Assembly: GCF_002902305.1 (NCBI RefSeq)
Contig: NZ_PPPX01000001.1
Coordinates: 394,421-458,420 of the forward strand
Length of the DNA: 64,000 bases
DNA from: Staphylococcus argensis
GTDB taxonomy: Bacteria; Bacillota; Bacilli; Staphylococcales; Staphylococcaceae
Direction of reading: 5' to 3'
Part shown: positions 27,814-37,952 of the stretch, in pieces
Position numbering within the stretch: the first letter of the stretch is position 1
Layout of the letters: each line of letters starts with the position of its first letter
Notes under the pieces: generated by a model
Told to the model about the DNA's origin: nothing
The model's input: only the letters and a program-made list of their open reading frames with translations
Databases searched by the model: none
Program-made: the position numbers and the translations under genes

Positions 27814-27839
27814 GATTAAGCAAATCAGTTAACGGGTAT
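27814..27839 (+). promoter_or_regulatory. Sigma-B-like promoter candidate before ofrA
   Basis: GATTAA (27814-27819) and GGGTAT (27834-27839) are 14 bases apart, close to the general-stress consensus GTTTAA-N12-15-GGGTAT with one mismatch. It lies 58 bases before the start codon. The rest of this 306-base gap shows only the upstream terminator. Confidence 0.45.
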
Positions 27840-27897
27840 AGGTGTATCAGTTAGAATGTATGCACATGAATATAAATAACGAGATGGAGGTCTCATA

Positions 27898-29031
27898 ATG
27901 GATCAAAAGTTTCAACCTTTATTCGAATCATTAACATTCCCAAACCAAACTGAAATACGAAATCGCTTTGTACTCGCTCCACTTACGCATGTTTCTTCTA
28001 ATGATGATGGTTCAATTTCTGATGTCGAAATTGATTACATGCGTCAACGCTCTAAAGATGTTGGCCTAGCTATCAGCGCAGCAAGTAATGTCAATGATGT
28101 AGGGAAAGCTTTCCCTGGGCAACCATCAGTAGCACATGACTCAAATATGGATGGTTTAAAACGCCTTGCTCAAGCAATGAAAGAGAATGGTGCTAAAGCC
28201 ATTGTTCAAATCCATCATGGTGGGGCACAAGCTTTACCACAACTCACTCCAGATGGTGATGTTGTAGCACCTTCTGAGATGGATCTTAAAAGTTTCGGTG
28301 ATCCGAAAGAACATCATGCACGTCCAATTACAGAAGAAGAAATCGAACAGACGATCAAAGACTTTGGCGAAGCAACGCGTCGTGTGATTGAAGCAGGATT
28401 TGATGGTGTCGAAATTCATGGTGCGAACCACTATCTCATTCATCAATTTGTTTCAACATATTATAACCGTCGAAATGACAAATGGGGCGAAGATCGTTTG
28501 TTATTCCCAATGCGTGTTGTCGACGAAGTAACACAAACAGTGCAACAATATGCAGATGAGAAATTTATCGTAGGTTATCGTTTCTCACCTGAAGAACCTG
28601 AATCTCCAGGAATTTCAATGGAAATCACAGAACAACTAGTGAAAGCGCTCGTTGAGAAACCTTTAGATTATCTTCACGCATCATTAATGGACATTGAATC
28701 TCCAACACGTGAAGGTAAGTACAAAGATATTCAGCGTGTTGAACTCTTGCATAAATGGATAGACGGTAAGATGCCACTCATCGGTATCGGTTCAATCTTC
28801 ACAGCAGAAGATGCGTTGAAAGCCATCCAATCAGGTAATGTTGAGCTCATCGCGTTAGGTAGAGAAATTCTCTTAGACTATCAATTTATTGAGAAGATTA
28901 AAGATGGTCGGACAGATGAGATAATTTCACAATATGATCCTGAGCGTGAAGACCGTCATAACTTACCTCCGAAATTATGGAAGCAGTTTGATGATGGATT
29001 CTATCCACTTCCTCGTACGGACGGCAAGTAG
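27898..29031 (+). CDS. ofrA: Old Yellow Enzyme family NADH-dependent flavin oxidoreductase
   Basis: A 377-residue FMN enzyme of the Old Yellow Enzyme family, equivalent by sequence and position to S. aureus OfrA (next to rocD). OYEs reduce activated alkenes of electrophiles such as enones. Visible features: FVLAPLTHVSS near residues 24-34 (FMN phosphate and isoalloxazine contacts), the QIHHGGAQALP segment near 103-113, the FDGVEIHGANHYLIHQF block near 167-183 with the conserved HxxN pair, and the C-terminal GIGSIFTAEDAL and ALGREILLD phosphate-binding segments. GGAGGT lies before the ATG. Oxidative and electrophile defence is known for the S. aureus protein; I infer the same here. Confidence 0.9.
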   Translation: MDQKFQPLFESLTFPNQTEIRNRFVLAPLTHVSSNDDGSISDVEIDYMRQRSKDVGLAISAASNVNDVGKAFPGQPSVAHDSNMDGLKRLAQAMKENGAKAIVQIHHGGAQALPQLTPDGDVVAPSEMDLKSFGDPKEHHARPITEEEIEQTIKDFGEATRRVIEAGFDGVEIHGANHYLIHQFVSTYYNRRNDKWGEDRLLFPMRVVDEVTQTVQQYADEKFIVGYRFSPEEPESPGISMEITEQLVKALVEKPLDYLHASLMDIESPTREGKYKDIQRVELLHKWIDGKMPLIGIGSIFTAEDALKAIQSGNVELIALGREILLDYQFIEKIKDGRTDEIISQYDPEREDRHNLPPKLWKQFDDGFYPLPRTDGK

Positions 29032-29054
29032 TTTGCAGGTAAAATAAGTTCTAA

Positions 29055-29096
29055 ATACCCCCGCAGTATTTCAAATTCAATGCTACGGGGGTAATG
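29055..29096 (+). terminator. Terminator after ofrA
   Basis: TACCCCCGCAGTA pairs with TGCTACGGGGGTA (one bulge) and is followed by ATGTTAT. The T-run is weak. The following 290 bases before rocA contain only the cre-like site and an AT-rich promoter region. Confidence 0.6.
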
Positions 29097-29346
29097 TTAT
29101 GCATAAATTTCTCAAATACTCTCATGTTAATAATGCCATTCACGACAAGTTTCCGAATTTGAGAAATTCAGCGCTATTCTTCCAAGAATAAAACAATACA
29201 AACGCATTATCGTCACTTATATCGATAGCTAAGTGCCTCCAACTGAACTTTTCCAATATTTTACAACTCTACAACCCAGCTCAAATTGAATTTCAGCCCT
29301 CTATAAGTATTATCTTGTTGTTTTACACGAATCATGTCATTATATA

Positions 29347-29360
29347 TGTAAGGGTTTTCA
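29347..29360 (+). promoter_or_regulatory. CcpA cre-like site before rocA
   Basis: TGTAAGGGTTTTCA fits the cre consensus TGWAANCGNTNWCA with a single mismatch and lies 26 bases upstream of the rocA start, where binding would block transcription. Confidence 0.4.
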
Positions 29361-29385
29361 AAATACAACAGAGGGGGATTCAACT

Positions 29386-30930
29386 ATGATTCCATACAAA
29401 CACGAACCTTTTACAGATTTCAGCAACAAAGACAATATCGAAGCGTATTACCAAGCTTTAGCCAAGGTAGAACAAGAGCTTGGACAAACGTACCCTTTGA
29501 TTATTAATGGTGAACGTATCTTCACTGACGACACGACGCGTTCTTACAATCCATCGAATCGCGAAGAGACGATTGGCTATGTATCGAAAGCCACTCAAGA
29601 ACATGCGAAACAAGCGGTAGAAGCGGCGAAAGAAGCGTTCGAAACTTGGCGTAATGTTGCACCGTAAACGCGTGCGAACATTCTCTTCAGAGCTGCCGCG
29701 ATTACTAGACGCCGTAAGCATGAATTCTCTGCACTACTCACTAAAGAAGGCGGTAAACCTTGGAAAGAAGCGGATGCAGATACTGCAGAAGCGATTGACT
29801 TTATGGAATACTACGGACGTGAAATGTTGCGTTTGAAAGATGGTAAGCCTGTCGAAAGTCGTCCAGGTGAATTCAACCAATATGATTATCTACCGATTGG
29901 CGTGAGCGTTGTCATTTCACCGTGGAACTTTGCGTTAGCGATTATGGCAGGGACTACAGTAGCACCAGTGGTTACAGGTAACACAGTCTTACTCAAACCG
30001 TCGTCCAACACACCAGTCGTTTCCTATAAATTTATGGAAGTACTTGAAGAAGCAGGATTACCGAAAGGTGTCGTTAACTGGATTCCAGGCTCATCTGCCG
30101 ACATCGGTGATTTCCTAGTTGAACATAAAGATGTAGAATTGATTTCATTTACTGGCTCTAAACGTGTCGGCACAGATATTATGCAATGGGCTGCACAGAT
30201 TCAGGACGGTCAATATCATATGAAACGCGTCATCGCTGAAATGGGTGGTAAAGACACAATCGTTGTCGATGATGAGGCAAACTTAGATACTGCGACCGAT
30301 GCGATTATCCATTCGGCATTTGGTTTCTCTGGTCAGAAATGTTCAGCTTGTTCACGTGTCATTGCAGTAGAGGGTATCTATGATGAGTTAGTTAAACGTG
30401 TAGCGGCACGTACTGAACAATTAACGGTAGGAGATGCGAGCGATTATCATAACTTTATGGGTCCAGTGATTGATCAGAAATCATTAGATAAGATTAAAGA
30501 TTATATTGAAATTGGTAAAGAAGAAGGCCGTTTAGTGATTGGAGGCCATACTGAAGAAACAGTGGGTAACTTCGTACATCCGACTGTCTTTGCAGATCTC
30601 GCGCACGATTCTCGCGTGATGCAAGAAGAAATCTTTGGACCACTTGTTGGCTTTGCGAAAGCACAAGACTTCGATCAAGCGATTGAATTTGCGAATGCGA
30701 CGGAATATGGTTTAACAGGTGCAGTGATTTCAAATAATCGCATGAAACTTGAACAAGCACGTCGCGATTTCAAAGTAGGTAACCTATATTTTAACAGAGG
30801 ATGTACAGGTGCGGTTGTAGGTTATCAGCCGTTTGGTGGCTTTAAAATGTCCGGTACTGACTCGAAAGCAGGCGGCCCAGATTATCTCGTTCTTCACATG
30901 CAAGGCCGTACTGTGTCCGAACACTTATAA
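29386..30930 (+). pseudogene. rocA: 1-pyrroline-5-carboxylate dehydrogenase, interrupted by an in-frame stop
   Basis: This gene would encode a 514-residue NAD-dependent P5C dehydrogenase that makes glutamate from glutamate-semialdehyde, the shared last step of proline, ornithine and arginine breakdown. Frame is maintained throughout, but codon 94 is TAA (29665-29667) in [19 protein letters not shown], where a lysine AAA codon would fit. Downstream of it everything expected is intact: the [13 protein letters not shown] segment, AEMGGKD with the general base glutamate, [13 protein letters not shown] with the catalytic cysteine, and [12 protein letters not shown] downstream ATG at 29803 is in frame but would remove 139 residues of the cofactor domain. 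The lesion is a single base change, so a sequencing error or recent mutation is possible. Confidence 0.85.
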
Positions 30931-31123
30931 TATTTTTTAGATTTTTCAAAATTCATGAACCTCACGCGCGCCAAGCATCAACGGATATTGACTCAATATA
31001 ATGTTAAATAAGAGTAAACTTATTTTTATAAAATAGTTTCAGTTATGCACTAAATAAGTTATGCTAAGGATAACTAATCAATTAGGATTTATTTCCTAAA
31101 AATATATACAAAGGGGAGATATC

Positions 31124-32316
31124 ATGACAAAAACAGAAGAAATCATTGAAAAAACAAATCATTATGGTGCGCATAACTACGTACCACTACCAATCGTCAT
31201 TTCTGAAGCTGAAGGGGTATGGGTGAAAGACCCTGAAGGTAATAAATACATGGATATGTTATCTGCATATTCAGCTGTAAACCAAGGTCATAGACACCCT
31301 AAGATCATTCAAGCGTTGAAAGATCAAGCTGAGAAAGCAACACTCTATCACGTGCATTCCACAGTGATAACTTAGGTGACTGGTATGAAAAGATTTGTAA
31401 ATTAGCAGGTAAAGAGAAAGCATTACCAATGAACACTGGTGCTGAAGCGGTAGAAACTGCATTGAAAGCAGCACGTCGTTGGGCTTATGAGAAGAAACAA
31501 ATTGAACCAGACAAAGCTGAAATCATCGCGTTCAATGGTAACTTCCACGGTCGTACAATGGCGCCAGTTTCACTTTCTTCTGAAAAAGAATATCAACGTG
31601 GTTACGGTCCATTATTAGATGGTTTCCGTAAAGTAGACTTCGGTGATATCGAACAAGTGAAACAAGCTATCAACGAAAATACTGCAGCAGTGCTTATCGA
31701 ACCTATACAAGGTGAAGCAGGTATCAACGTACCGCCAGAAGGTTACTTGAAAGAAATCAGAGAACTCTGTGATGAACACAATGTATTATTCATTGCTGAC
31801 GAAATTCAAGCAGGTCTTTGCCGTTCAGGTAAACTCTTCGCTACAGACTGGGATGACGTGAAACCAGACGTTTACATCTTAGGTAAAGCATTAGGTGGCG
31901 GCGTGCTTCCTATTTCAGTCGTGCTCGCTGATGAAGAAGTATTAGGCGTATTCACTCCAGGCTCTCATGGTTCAACATTCGGCGGTAACCCACTCGCTTG
32001 TGCAGTATCAATGGCTGCGATCGACGTGCTTATCGATGAAGACTTAGCAGGTCGTTCAAGAGAGTTAGGTGAATACTTCAAAGCTGAATTAGAAAAAATT
32101 GATAATCCAGTGATTAAAGAAGTGAGAGGTCGCGGATTATTCATCGGTATCGAATTACATGAAAGTGCAAGACCTTACTGTGAACGCTTAAAAGAAGAAG
32201 GTCTTTTATGTAAAGAAACACATGACACTGTTATCCGTTTCGCACCACCACTTATCATTTCTAAAGAAGAATTAGACTTCGCTATTGATAAAGTGAAGAA
32301 AGTCTTTGCACAATAA
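31124..32316 (+). pseudogene. rocD: Ornithine aminotransferase, frameshifted
   Basis: RocD transfers the delta-amino group of ornithine to 2-oxoglutarate with PLP. The first frame (31124-31375) matches S. aureus RocD through EKATL, then runs into YHVHSTVIT and a stop. One base is missing near 31345: CTCTATCACGTGCA would read L-V-S-R-A with a G restored after CTC. The second frame (+1) then carries [12 protein letters not shown] onward to 32316, including [12 protein letters not shown], the PLP-lysine region [13 protein letters not shown] and [13 protein letters not shown]. In the second part GLCRSGK replaces the conserved GLGRSGK near 31818-31820, a sign of relaxed selection. The rest is close to full length (about 396 codons). 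Confidence 0.88.
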
Positions 32317-32516
32317 TACTTCTGAACGAGAATTCTAGTTATTGAGTTCAAAATAGTATCATTTTCTAACATCAGGCTGTGGCAATGATAAAGATTAAGT
32401 GATAAAAATGCCTCTGAAATTGTAGTTTTGACGTGCGATTTCAGAGGTAGAACAACTTAATTCGTTTGTCTACAGTCTGAGTCTTTAAAAAGCTATAACT
32501 TATGTTACAATTACCA

Positions 32517-32530
32517 TGAAAGCGAAATCA
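32517..32530 (+). promoter_or_regulatory. CcpA cre-like site before gudB
   Basis: TGAAAGCGAAATCA matches the cre consensus TGWAANCGNTNWCA except one position and sits just downstream of a possible -10 (TACAAT, 32506-32511), so repression on glucose is plausible. gudB is carbon-catabolite repressed in S. aureus. Confidence 0.5.
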
Positions 32531-32558
32531 TTGTTACGAAAAAGAGGCGAAATGAATC

Positions 32559-33803
32559 ATGACTGAAAATAATAATTTAGTGACTTCTACGCAACAAATT
32601 ATTAAAGAAGCATTGCATAAATTAGGTTTTGACGATGGTATGTATGACTTAATTAAAGAACCTTTAAGATTCTTACAAGTCCGTATACCTGTACGCATGG
32701 ACGATGGCTCTGTAAAGACTTTTACTGGTTATCGTGCACAGCATAATGACGCTGTTGGTCCAACTAAAGGTGGGGTACGTTTCCACCCAGACGTTGACGA
32801 AGAAGAAGTTAAAGCACTTTCAATGTGGATGACATTGAAATGTGGAATTGTTGACTTACCATACGGCGGTGGTAAAGGCGGTATCATCTGTGACCCACGT
32901 GAAATGAGTATTCATGAGGTTGAACGTCTATCTCGTGGTTACGTACGTGCGATTTCACAATTCGTAGGACCTACGAAAGACATCCCAGCACCAGACGTAT
33001 TTACAAACTCTCAAATCATGGCATGGATGATGGACGAATATAGTTCACTAGATAAATTTAATTCACCAGGATTCATCACAGGTAAACCAATTGTACTCGG
33101 CGGTTCTCAAGGCCGTGACCGTTCAACTGCATTGGGCGTAGTCATCGCAATTGAACAAGCGGCGAAACGTAGAGGTAGAGAAATCAAAGACTCTCGCGTC
33201 GTTATTCAAGGTTTCGGTAACGCAGGTAGTTTCTTAGCTAAGTTCTTATATGACTTAGGTGCTAAGATTGTAGGTATTTCAGATGCTTACGGTGCGTTAC
33301 ATGATCCAGAAGGCTTAGATATTGATTATCTACTCGATCGTAGAGACAGCTTCGGTACAGTAACAAACTTATTTGACGACACTATTTCTAATAAAGAATT
33401 ATTTGAAATTGATTGCGATATCTTAGTTCCAGCAGCAATCGCAAACCAAATCACAGCGGACAATGCGAACGATATTAAAGCGGATATCGTTGTTGAAGCT
33501 GCCAATGGTCCAACAACACCTGAAGCAACACGTATCTTAACTGAACGTGACGTATTACTCGTACCAGACGTGTTAGCGAGTGCAGGTGGCGTAACAGTAT
33601 CTTACTTCGAATGGGTTCAGAACAACCAAGGTTATTACTGGTCAGAAGACGAAGTTAATGAAAAAATGCGTGAAAAATTAACAACTGCATTTGATACTAT
33701 CTATGAATTGTCTCAAAACCGTAAGATTGATATGCGTTTAGCAGCTTATATCGTTGGTCTTAAACGTACTGCTGAAGCTGCACGTTACCGTGGTTGGGCG
33801 TAA
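32559..33803 (+). CDS. gudB: NAD-specific glutamate dehydrogenase
   Basis: A 414-residue enzyme that oxidatively deaminates glutamate to 2-oxoglutarate and ammonia, feeding amino acids into the TCA cycle. The substrate-binding lysine region GPTKGGVRFHP near residues 68-78, the catalytic lysine in LPYGGGKGGI near 105-114, and the Rossmann motif GFGNAGSFLAKFL near 222-234 are present. Length equals the S. aureus protein. GAGGCG lies before the ATG. It follows two broken catabolic genes (rocA, rocD) yet is itself intact. A strong terminator follows and a cre-like site precedes it. Confidence 0.96.
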   Translation: MTENNNLVTSTQQIIKEALHKLGFDDGMYDLIKEPLRFLQVRIPVRMDDGSVKTFTGYRAQHNDAVGPTKGGVRFHPDVDEEEVKALSMWMTLKCGIVDLPYGGGKGGIICDPREMSIHEVERLSRGYVRAISQFVGPTKDIPAPDVFTNSQIMAWMMDEYSSLDKFNSPGFITGKPIVLGGSQGRDRSTALGVVIAIEQAAKRRGREIKDSRVVIQGFGNAGSFLAKFLYDLGAKIVGISDAYGALHDPEGLDIDYLLDRRDSFGTVTNLFDDTISNKELFEIDCDILVPAAIANQITADNANDIKADIVVEAANGPTTPEATRILTERDVLLVPDVLASAGGVTVSYFEWVQNNQGYYWSEDEVNEKMREKLTTAFDTIYELSQNRKIDMRLAAYIVGLKRTAEAARYRGWA

Positions 33804-33838
33804 GCTTTAACTCTAGACTATAACTTTCAATATATATG

Positions 33839-33884
33839 AAAAAGGTTCAACTTGAAGAGTGATTTTCAAGTTGAACCTTTTGTC
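33839..33884 (+). terminator. Terminator after gudB
   Basis: AAAAGGTTCAACTTGA pairs with TCAAGTTGAACCTTTT around a short loop; the 3' arm ends in T's. Confidence 0.9.
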
Positions 33885-33930
33885 GTATTCAGGTGAAAAA
33901 ATTAATTTATATTGTAACGTAAGTGTTCGA

Positions 33931-34036
33931 GGGAGTGAGACAGAAATCTCCGATTTCGTTGTCTCACCCCCGCAAGGCTGTCTAGTACTTGAGACAGCGC
34001 TAGCTATCACAAGTGCAGGCAGCTACTGCGAAATTG
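33931..34036 (+). repeat. Staphylococcal-type intergenic repeat, copy A
   Basis: Begins GGGAGTGAGACAGAAATCTC, folds back as a hairpin (GAGACAGAAATC with GATTTCGTTGTCTC), continues CCCCCGCAAGG, then a second stem pairing CTGTCTAGTACTTG with CAAGTGCAGGCAG, and ends CAGCTACTGCGA. Copies B and C share this plan. It lies in the 435-base gap between gudB and argF, which has no gene. Confidence 0.8.
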
Positions 34037-34087
34037 TAAAAATAGGACAAATAGAATCTGAGTTATTCTTTCTACGATAATAAGATA

Positions 34088-34186
34088 ATGCACAGAAATC
34101 TATGATTTCGTTGTGCTTCCCCCGCAAGGGTGTCTAGGCTTCATAAAAGCGAAAGCCATTATGAAGTCAGACAACTACTGCGCTTT
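34088..34186 (+). repeat. Staphylococcal-type intergenic repeat, copy B
   Basis: GCACAGAAATCTATGATTTC, TTGTGCTTCCCCCGCAAGG and CAACTACTGCGC follow the same order as copy A; the second stem (GTCTAGGCTTCATAA with TTATGAAGTCAGAC) has changed in sequence on both arms while keeping pairing. Confidence 0.8.
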
Positions 34187-34238
34187 CTTTGGAACAGCAT
34201 AGATTGAACGTTCATCTCACGAAGCCACTCCACCGTGC

Positions 34239-35246
34239 TTATCCCATCGTAGCCAAGATGACTGCTTTGATCGTATGCAAGCGATTCTCCGCTTGATCAA
34301 AGACTTTTGAACTGTCGCTATAGAAGACTTGATCTGTAACTTCCATTTCTTCAATTCCGTATTTCTGCGCAATTTCTTGACCATATGTCGTCTCTGTATT
34401 GTGAAAGGCGGGAAGACAATGTAAGAAGATCGTGTCATTTTTACCCGTAGCTTGAAGTAACTCATCGTTCACTTGATAAGCTTGCAACATATCAAGACGT
34501 TCTTCGAAATGTTCTTCCTCACCCATAGACACCAAGACGTCAGTGTATAAGACGTCAGCCTGTTTCACAGCTGAGTGCGGGTCAGTCATAATAGAGACCT
34601 CAGAATCATGTTGTTCAGCAAATTGACGCGCTAACTCAATCGTTTCAGTGTCCGGCTGAAGCGCTGTAGGAGCGCAGATACGAATATTTACACCCAATAT
34701 TGCTGCGGCAATCATTAATGAGCGTGCTACGTTGTTACGACCGTCACCGAGGTACGTTACTGTGAGGTCTTCTAACGTATTGAAATGCTCTTTGATTGTC
34801 ATGAAATCAGCGAGTGATTGTGTAGGGTGCCATTCATTCGTAAGGCCGTTCCAAACTGGGATACCGCCATACTTCGCAAGTGTTTCGACATTGGTATGCG
34901 CAAACCCACGATAGGCGATACCGTCGAAGAGACGACCGAGTACAAGCGCGGTGTCTCTAATTGATTCTTTCTGACCCAATTGAAGGTCGTTCTTATTTAA
35001 ATATTCTACGTTCGCGCCGAGATCATTGGCTGCTACTGTAAAGGCAGCACGGGTACGCGTTGAACTCTTCTCAAAGATCAAGGCGATATTTTTATTCTGA
35101 AGATAATTGTGCGGCTCACCGTCTTGTTTCTGCTGTTTCAAATCAATCGCCATGTCGATTAAACGATTTAAATCTTCTTGAGTATAATCACTTTCTTTCA
35201 AGAACGATTGGCCTTGTAAGTTAAGGTGAGTTGGAATGTCAGACAT
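34239..35246 (-). CDS. argF: Ornithine carbamoyltransferase
   Basis: A 335-residue enzyme that joins ornithine and carbamoyl phosphate to citrulline. The carbamoyl-phosphate site SSTRTR is at residues 61-66, the HPTQ segment near 140, and the ornithine-site HCLPAFH near 275. The SMG-type loop appears as VSMGEEE. The ATG at 35246 (third of three consecutive Met codons) is best spaced from AAAGGGGG; an open frame extends upstream into argH without function. The gene begins 27 bases after argH, so it is the third gene of argG-argH-argF. In S. aureus the argGH cluster does not carry this gene. Catabolic ArcB-type enzymes are close relatives, so biosynthetic function rests on the context. Confidence 0.93.
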   Translation of the reverse strand: MSDIPTHLNLQGQSFLKESDYTQEDLNRLIDMAIDLKQQKQDGEPHNYLQNKNIALIFEKSSTRTRAAFTVAANDLGANVEYLNKNDLQLGQKESIRDTALVLGRLFDGIAYRGFAHTNVETLAKYGGIPVWNGLTNEWHPTQSLADFMTIKEHFNTLEDLTVTYLGDGRNNVARSLMIAAAILGVNIRICAPTALQPDTETIELARQFAEQHDSEVSIMTDPHSAVKQADVLYTDVLVSMGEEEHFEERLDMLQAYQVNDELLQATGKNDTIFLHCLPAFHNTETTYGQEIAQKYGIEEMEVTDQVFYSDSSKVFDQAENRLHTIKAVILATMG

Positions 35247-35272
35247 CATCATCCCCCTTTCTATAACATAGA

Positions 35273-36646
35273 TTACATATTCGCTTTGATATGTTCGAGT
35301 TGTTGACGTACAGCTTCTTGGCCAGTAGAACCGTAGCTTGTACGACGTTTCACACAACTTTCAGGTCTTAAATAATCATAGATATCGCTTTCGATAGCAG
35401 GATGTGCTTGTTGATATTCTTCAAGCGGTACATCGAGTAAATAGATACCTTGTTGCGTACATGATAGGACGATTTGGCCCACGATTTCATGCGCTTTACG
35501 GAATGGCACATCTTTAGAAACGAGATAGTCGGCAAGTTCTGTTGCGTTTGAAAAGTCGTGAGTGACTTCATCTTGTAAATGCTCGACATTCACTGTCATT
35601 GTGCTCAACATGCCTTCAAAGATACGTAAACTACCTTTGATAGTGCGCACAGCATCAAATAAGCCTTCTTTATCTTCTTGCATATCTTTATTGTAGGCGA
35701 GAGGGAGACCTTTTAAAGTCACGAGCATGCTCATGAGATGACCTGTCGTTCTACCTACTTTACCTCTAATGAGTTCTGCCATATCTGGATTCTTCTTCTG
35801 AGGCATAATCGATGACCCTGTAGAGAATGCATCAGAAAGTGTGACGAATTTCGCTTCTTCACTAGACCAGAAGATGATTTCTTCAGCAAAACGTGAGAGG
35901 TGTACCATCGTCAAGGAAATGTTGTGTAATGTTTCTACAATGTAGTCACGGTCACTAACAGCATCGAGACTATTTTCATACAATGAACCGAAATCAAGCA
36001 GTTCTTGTGTACGGTGACGGTCGATAGGGTAAGTTGTACCGCTCAAGGCCGCTGCACCGAGTGGAGACATATCGATACGTGCTAAACTATCTTCGAAACG
36101 ACTATAGTCACGCTGTAACATCCAATAATAAGTGAGGATGTGATGTGCGAATGAGATAGGTTGTGCACGTTGAAGATGTGTATAACCTGGCATAATCGTT
36201 TCTACATGCTGATCGGCAATATTAACGATAGTGTGTTGTAATTTACGTACCATCTCCATGATGGCTTGGACTTCTGTCTTCGTATATAAGTGCATATCTG
36301 TGGCAATTTGGTCGTTTCTGCTACGTCCGGTATGCAGACGTCCGCCAGCTTCACCTATACGTTGAATGAGCTCGTGTTCAATATTGAGATGGATGTCTTC
36401 AAGACTGACATCCCAAGACATCTTGCCATCATGATAATCTTTCTGAATGCCTTTGAGACCTTCAATAATCGCTTGGCTATCTTCTTCTGTGATGATGCCT
36501 TGTTCGGCTAACATCGTGGCATGTGCAATACTGCCTTCAACGTCATAGTCAATTAAAGTTTGGTCGAAATGGATGGACGCGTTAAACGCATCCACCCATT
36601 CCTCAGGTGTTTCACTAAATCTGCCACCCCAAGCTTTCTTACTCAT
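35273..36646 (-). CDS. argH: Argininosuccinate lyase
   Basis: A 457-residue fumarase/aspartase-superfamily enzyme that splits argininosuccinate into arginine and fumarate, the last step of arginine synthesis. The signature [12 protein letters not shown] near residues 277-288, with the catalytic serine loop, is intact, as are [12 protein letters not shown] near 108-119 and the HLQRAQPI segment near 157-164. Its start overlaps the argG stop by eight bases, so the two are translationally coupled, and argF follows by 27 bases. Confidence 0.97.
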   Translation of the reverse strand: MSKKAWGGRFSETPEEWVDAFNASIHFDQTLIDYDVEGSIAHATMLAEQGIITEEDSQAIIEGLKGIQKDYHDGKMSWDVSLEDIHLNIEHELIQRIGEAGGRLHTGRSRNDQIATDMHLYTKTEVQAIMEMVRKLQHTIVNIADQHVETIMPGYTHLQRAQPISFAHHILTYYWMLQRDYSRFEDSLARIDMSPLGAAALSGTTYPIDRHRTQELLDFGSLYENSLDAVSDRDYIVETLHNISLTMVHLSRFAEEIIFWSSEEAKFVTLSDAFSTGSSIMPQKKNPDMAELIRGKVGRTTGHLMSMLVTLKGLPLAYNKDMQEDKEGLFDAVRTIKGSLRIFEGMLSTMTVNVEHLQDEVTHDFSNATELADYLVSKDVPFRKAHEIVGQIVLSCTQQGIYLLDVPLEEYQQAHPAIESDIYDYLRPESCVKRRTSYGSTGQEAVRQQLEHIKANM

Positions 36647-37841
36647 TGCTATAACCTCCGTGCAACATTGAGTTCACTTGTGTTGGTAAGCCGAAGATAT
36701 CGATAAAGCCAACTGCTGCTTCTTGGTTAAAGGCATCGTCTTTAGTGTAAGTTGCTAATTTTTCATTATATAAAGTGTAAGGAGATTGACGACCATTTAC
36801 TGTCACATTACCTTTGTAAAGTTTCACACGTACATCACCAGTCACGTAAGTTTGTGTACTGTCGATGAAGAGTTTCAAGCTGTCACTTAATGGTGAGAAC
36901 CATAAGCCATTGTAGATTTGTTCAGAGAATTGTTTCTCAATGACTGGTTTAAAATGCGCAACGTCTTTCGTTAACGTAATTGTTTCTAACGCTCTGTGTG
37001 CAGTTTGGATGACTTCTGCTGCTGGTGTTTCGTAAACCTCTCTTGATTTAATACCTACGAGACGGTTCTCAACATGGTCGATTCTACCTACACCATGTTT
37101 ACCAGCAACTTTGTTTAAGTGAAGAATCATTTCAGTTAATGACATCTTCTTGTCGTTAAGTGATACAGGTAAGCCTTCTTCAAAGTGAATTACGATTTCT
37201 TCCGCTTCGTCTGGTGCATCTTCTGGCGCGTTTGTTAAGTCGAATGCATCTTCTGGTGGAGCTGCATATGGATCTTCAAGGATACCGCATTCGTTTGCTC
37301 TGCCCCATAAGTTCTGGTCGATAGAGTATGGAGAATCTTGTTCAATTGGTAATGGAATATCATGTTTCTTCGCATACTCGATTTCTTCTTCACGGCTCCA
37401 ACCCCATTCTCTTACTGGCGCGAACGCTTTCAAGTTAGGGTTAAGTGCTTTGATTGCCACTTCGAAACGTACTTGGTCGTTACCTTTACCTGTACAACCA
37501 TGTGCGATACCGATCGCGTTTGTTTTTTCTGCAATTTCTACAAGTTTTTTAGAAATCAATGGACGAGATAATGCAGATACGAGTGGGTACGTATTTTCAT
37601 ATTGTAAGTTACCTTTGATGGCATAACTTACATAGTCCTCAGTAAATTCTTCTGTCGCATCGATGATATGACATTCAACAGCGCCCATGTCTAATGCTTT
37701 TTGATGTACAACGTCGAGATCTTTACCTTCCCCAACGTCTAAACAACATGCAACTACGTCATAACCTTTCTCGATTAACCAATGTACTGCTACGCTTGTA
37801 TCTAAACCACCTGAATACGCTAATACAATTTTATCTTTCAT
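36639..37841 (-). CDS. argG: Argininosuccinate synthase
   Basis: A 400-residue enzyme that condenses citrulline and aspartate using ATP. The N-type PP-loop AYSGGLDTS is at residues 8-16, and the conserved [15 protein letters not shown] and [20 protein letters not shown] segments lie near 185 and 250. The frame is open for 72 codons upstream of the chosen ATG, but only the ATG at 37841 has GAGGTG six bases before it and starts the protein as in S. aureus ([12 protein letters not shown]). It is the first gene of argGHF. A palindrome resembling an ARG box lies about 95 bases upstream. Confidence 0.97.
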   Translation of the reverse strand: MKDKIVLAYSGGLDTSVAVHWLIEKGYDVVACCLDVGEGKDLDVVHQKALDMGAVECHIIDATEEFTEDYVSYAIKGNLQYENTYPLVSALSRPLISKKLVEIAEKTNAIGIAHGCTGKGNDQVRFEVAIKALNPNLKAFAPVREWGWSREEEIEYAKKHDIPLPIEQDSPYSIDQNLWGRANECGILEDPYAAPPEDAFDLTNAPEDAPDEAEEIVIHFEEGLPVSLNDKKMSLTEMILHLNKVAGKHGVGRIDHVENRLVGIKSREVYETPAAEVIQTAHRALETITLTKDVAHFKPVIEKQFSEQIYNGLWFSPLSDSLKLFIDSTQTYVTGDVRVKLYKGNVTVNGRQSPYTLYNEKLATYTKDDAFNQEAAVGFIDIFGLPTQVNSMLHGGYSNE

Positions 37842-37931
37842 GTCGAACACCTCGTTTATTAATTTTCTGAATATGATAGTTCTTATCATAGCAGATAAAA
37901 TGCGTTTTGAAAACCATAAATATACAAAAAC

Positions 37932-37952
37932 TTGCATAAATAAATTATACAA
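37932..37952 (-). promoter_or_regulatory. ARG-box-like operator and -10 element before argG
   Basis: A 21-base near-palindrome with outer arms TTGCATAA and TTATACAA resembles ArgR/AhrC operators, which are AT-rich TGnATAA/TTATnCA palindromes. On the minus strand it contains TATAAT, so a bound repressor would cover the argG promoter. The rest of the 324-base argG-pgi gap is AT-rich with no gene. Confidence 0.4.

Noticed and set aside
29803..30930. A shorter functional aldehyde dehydrogenase starting at 29803
   Set aside because: It would lack about 139 residues of the cofactor-binding domain, and the in-frame sequence upstream is clearly homologous, so this is part of a broken rocA.
31429..32316. 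A separate aminotransferase gene
   Set aside because: Its sequence continues the upstream rocD frame after a one-base deletion and lacks a translation start of its own.
33804..34238. A CRISPR array made by the two repeats after gudB
   Set aside because: Only two copies, each about 100 bases with internal hairpins, and no regular spacers or cas genes.
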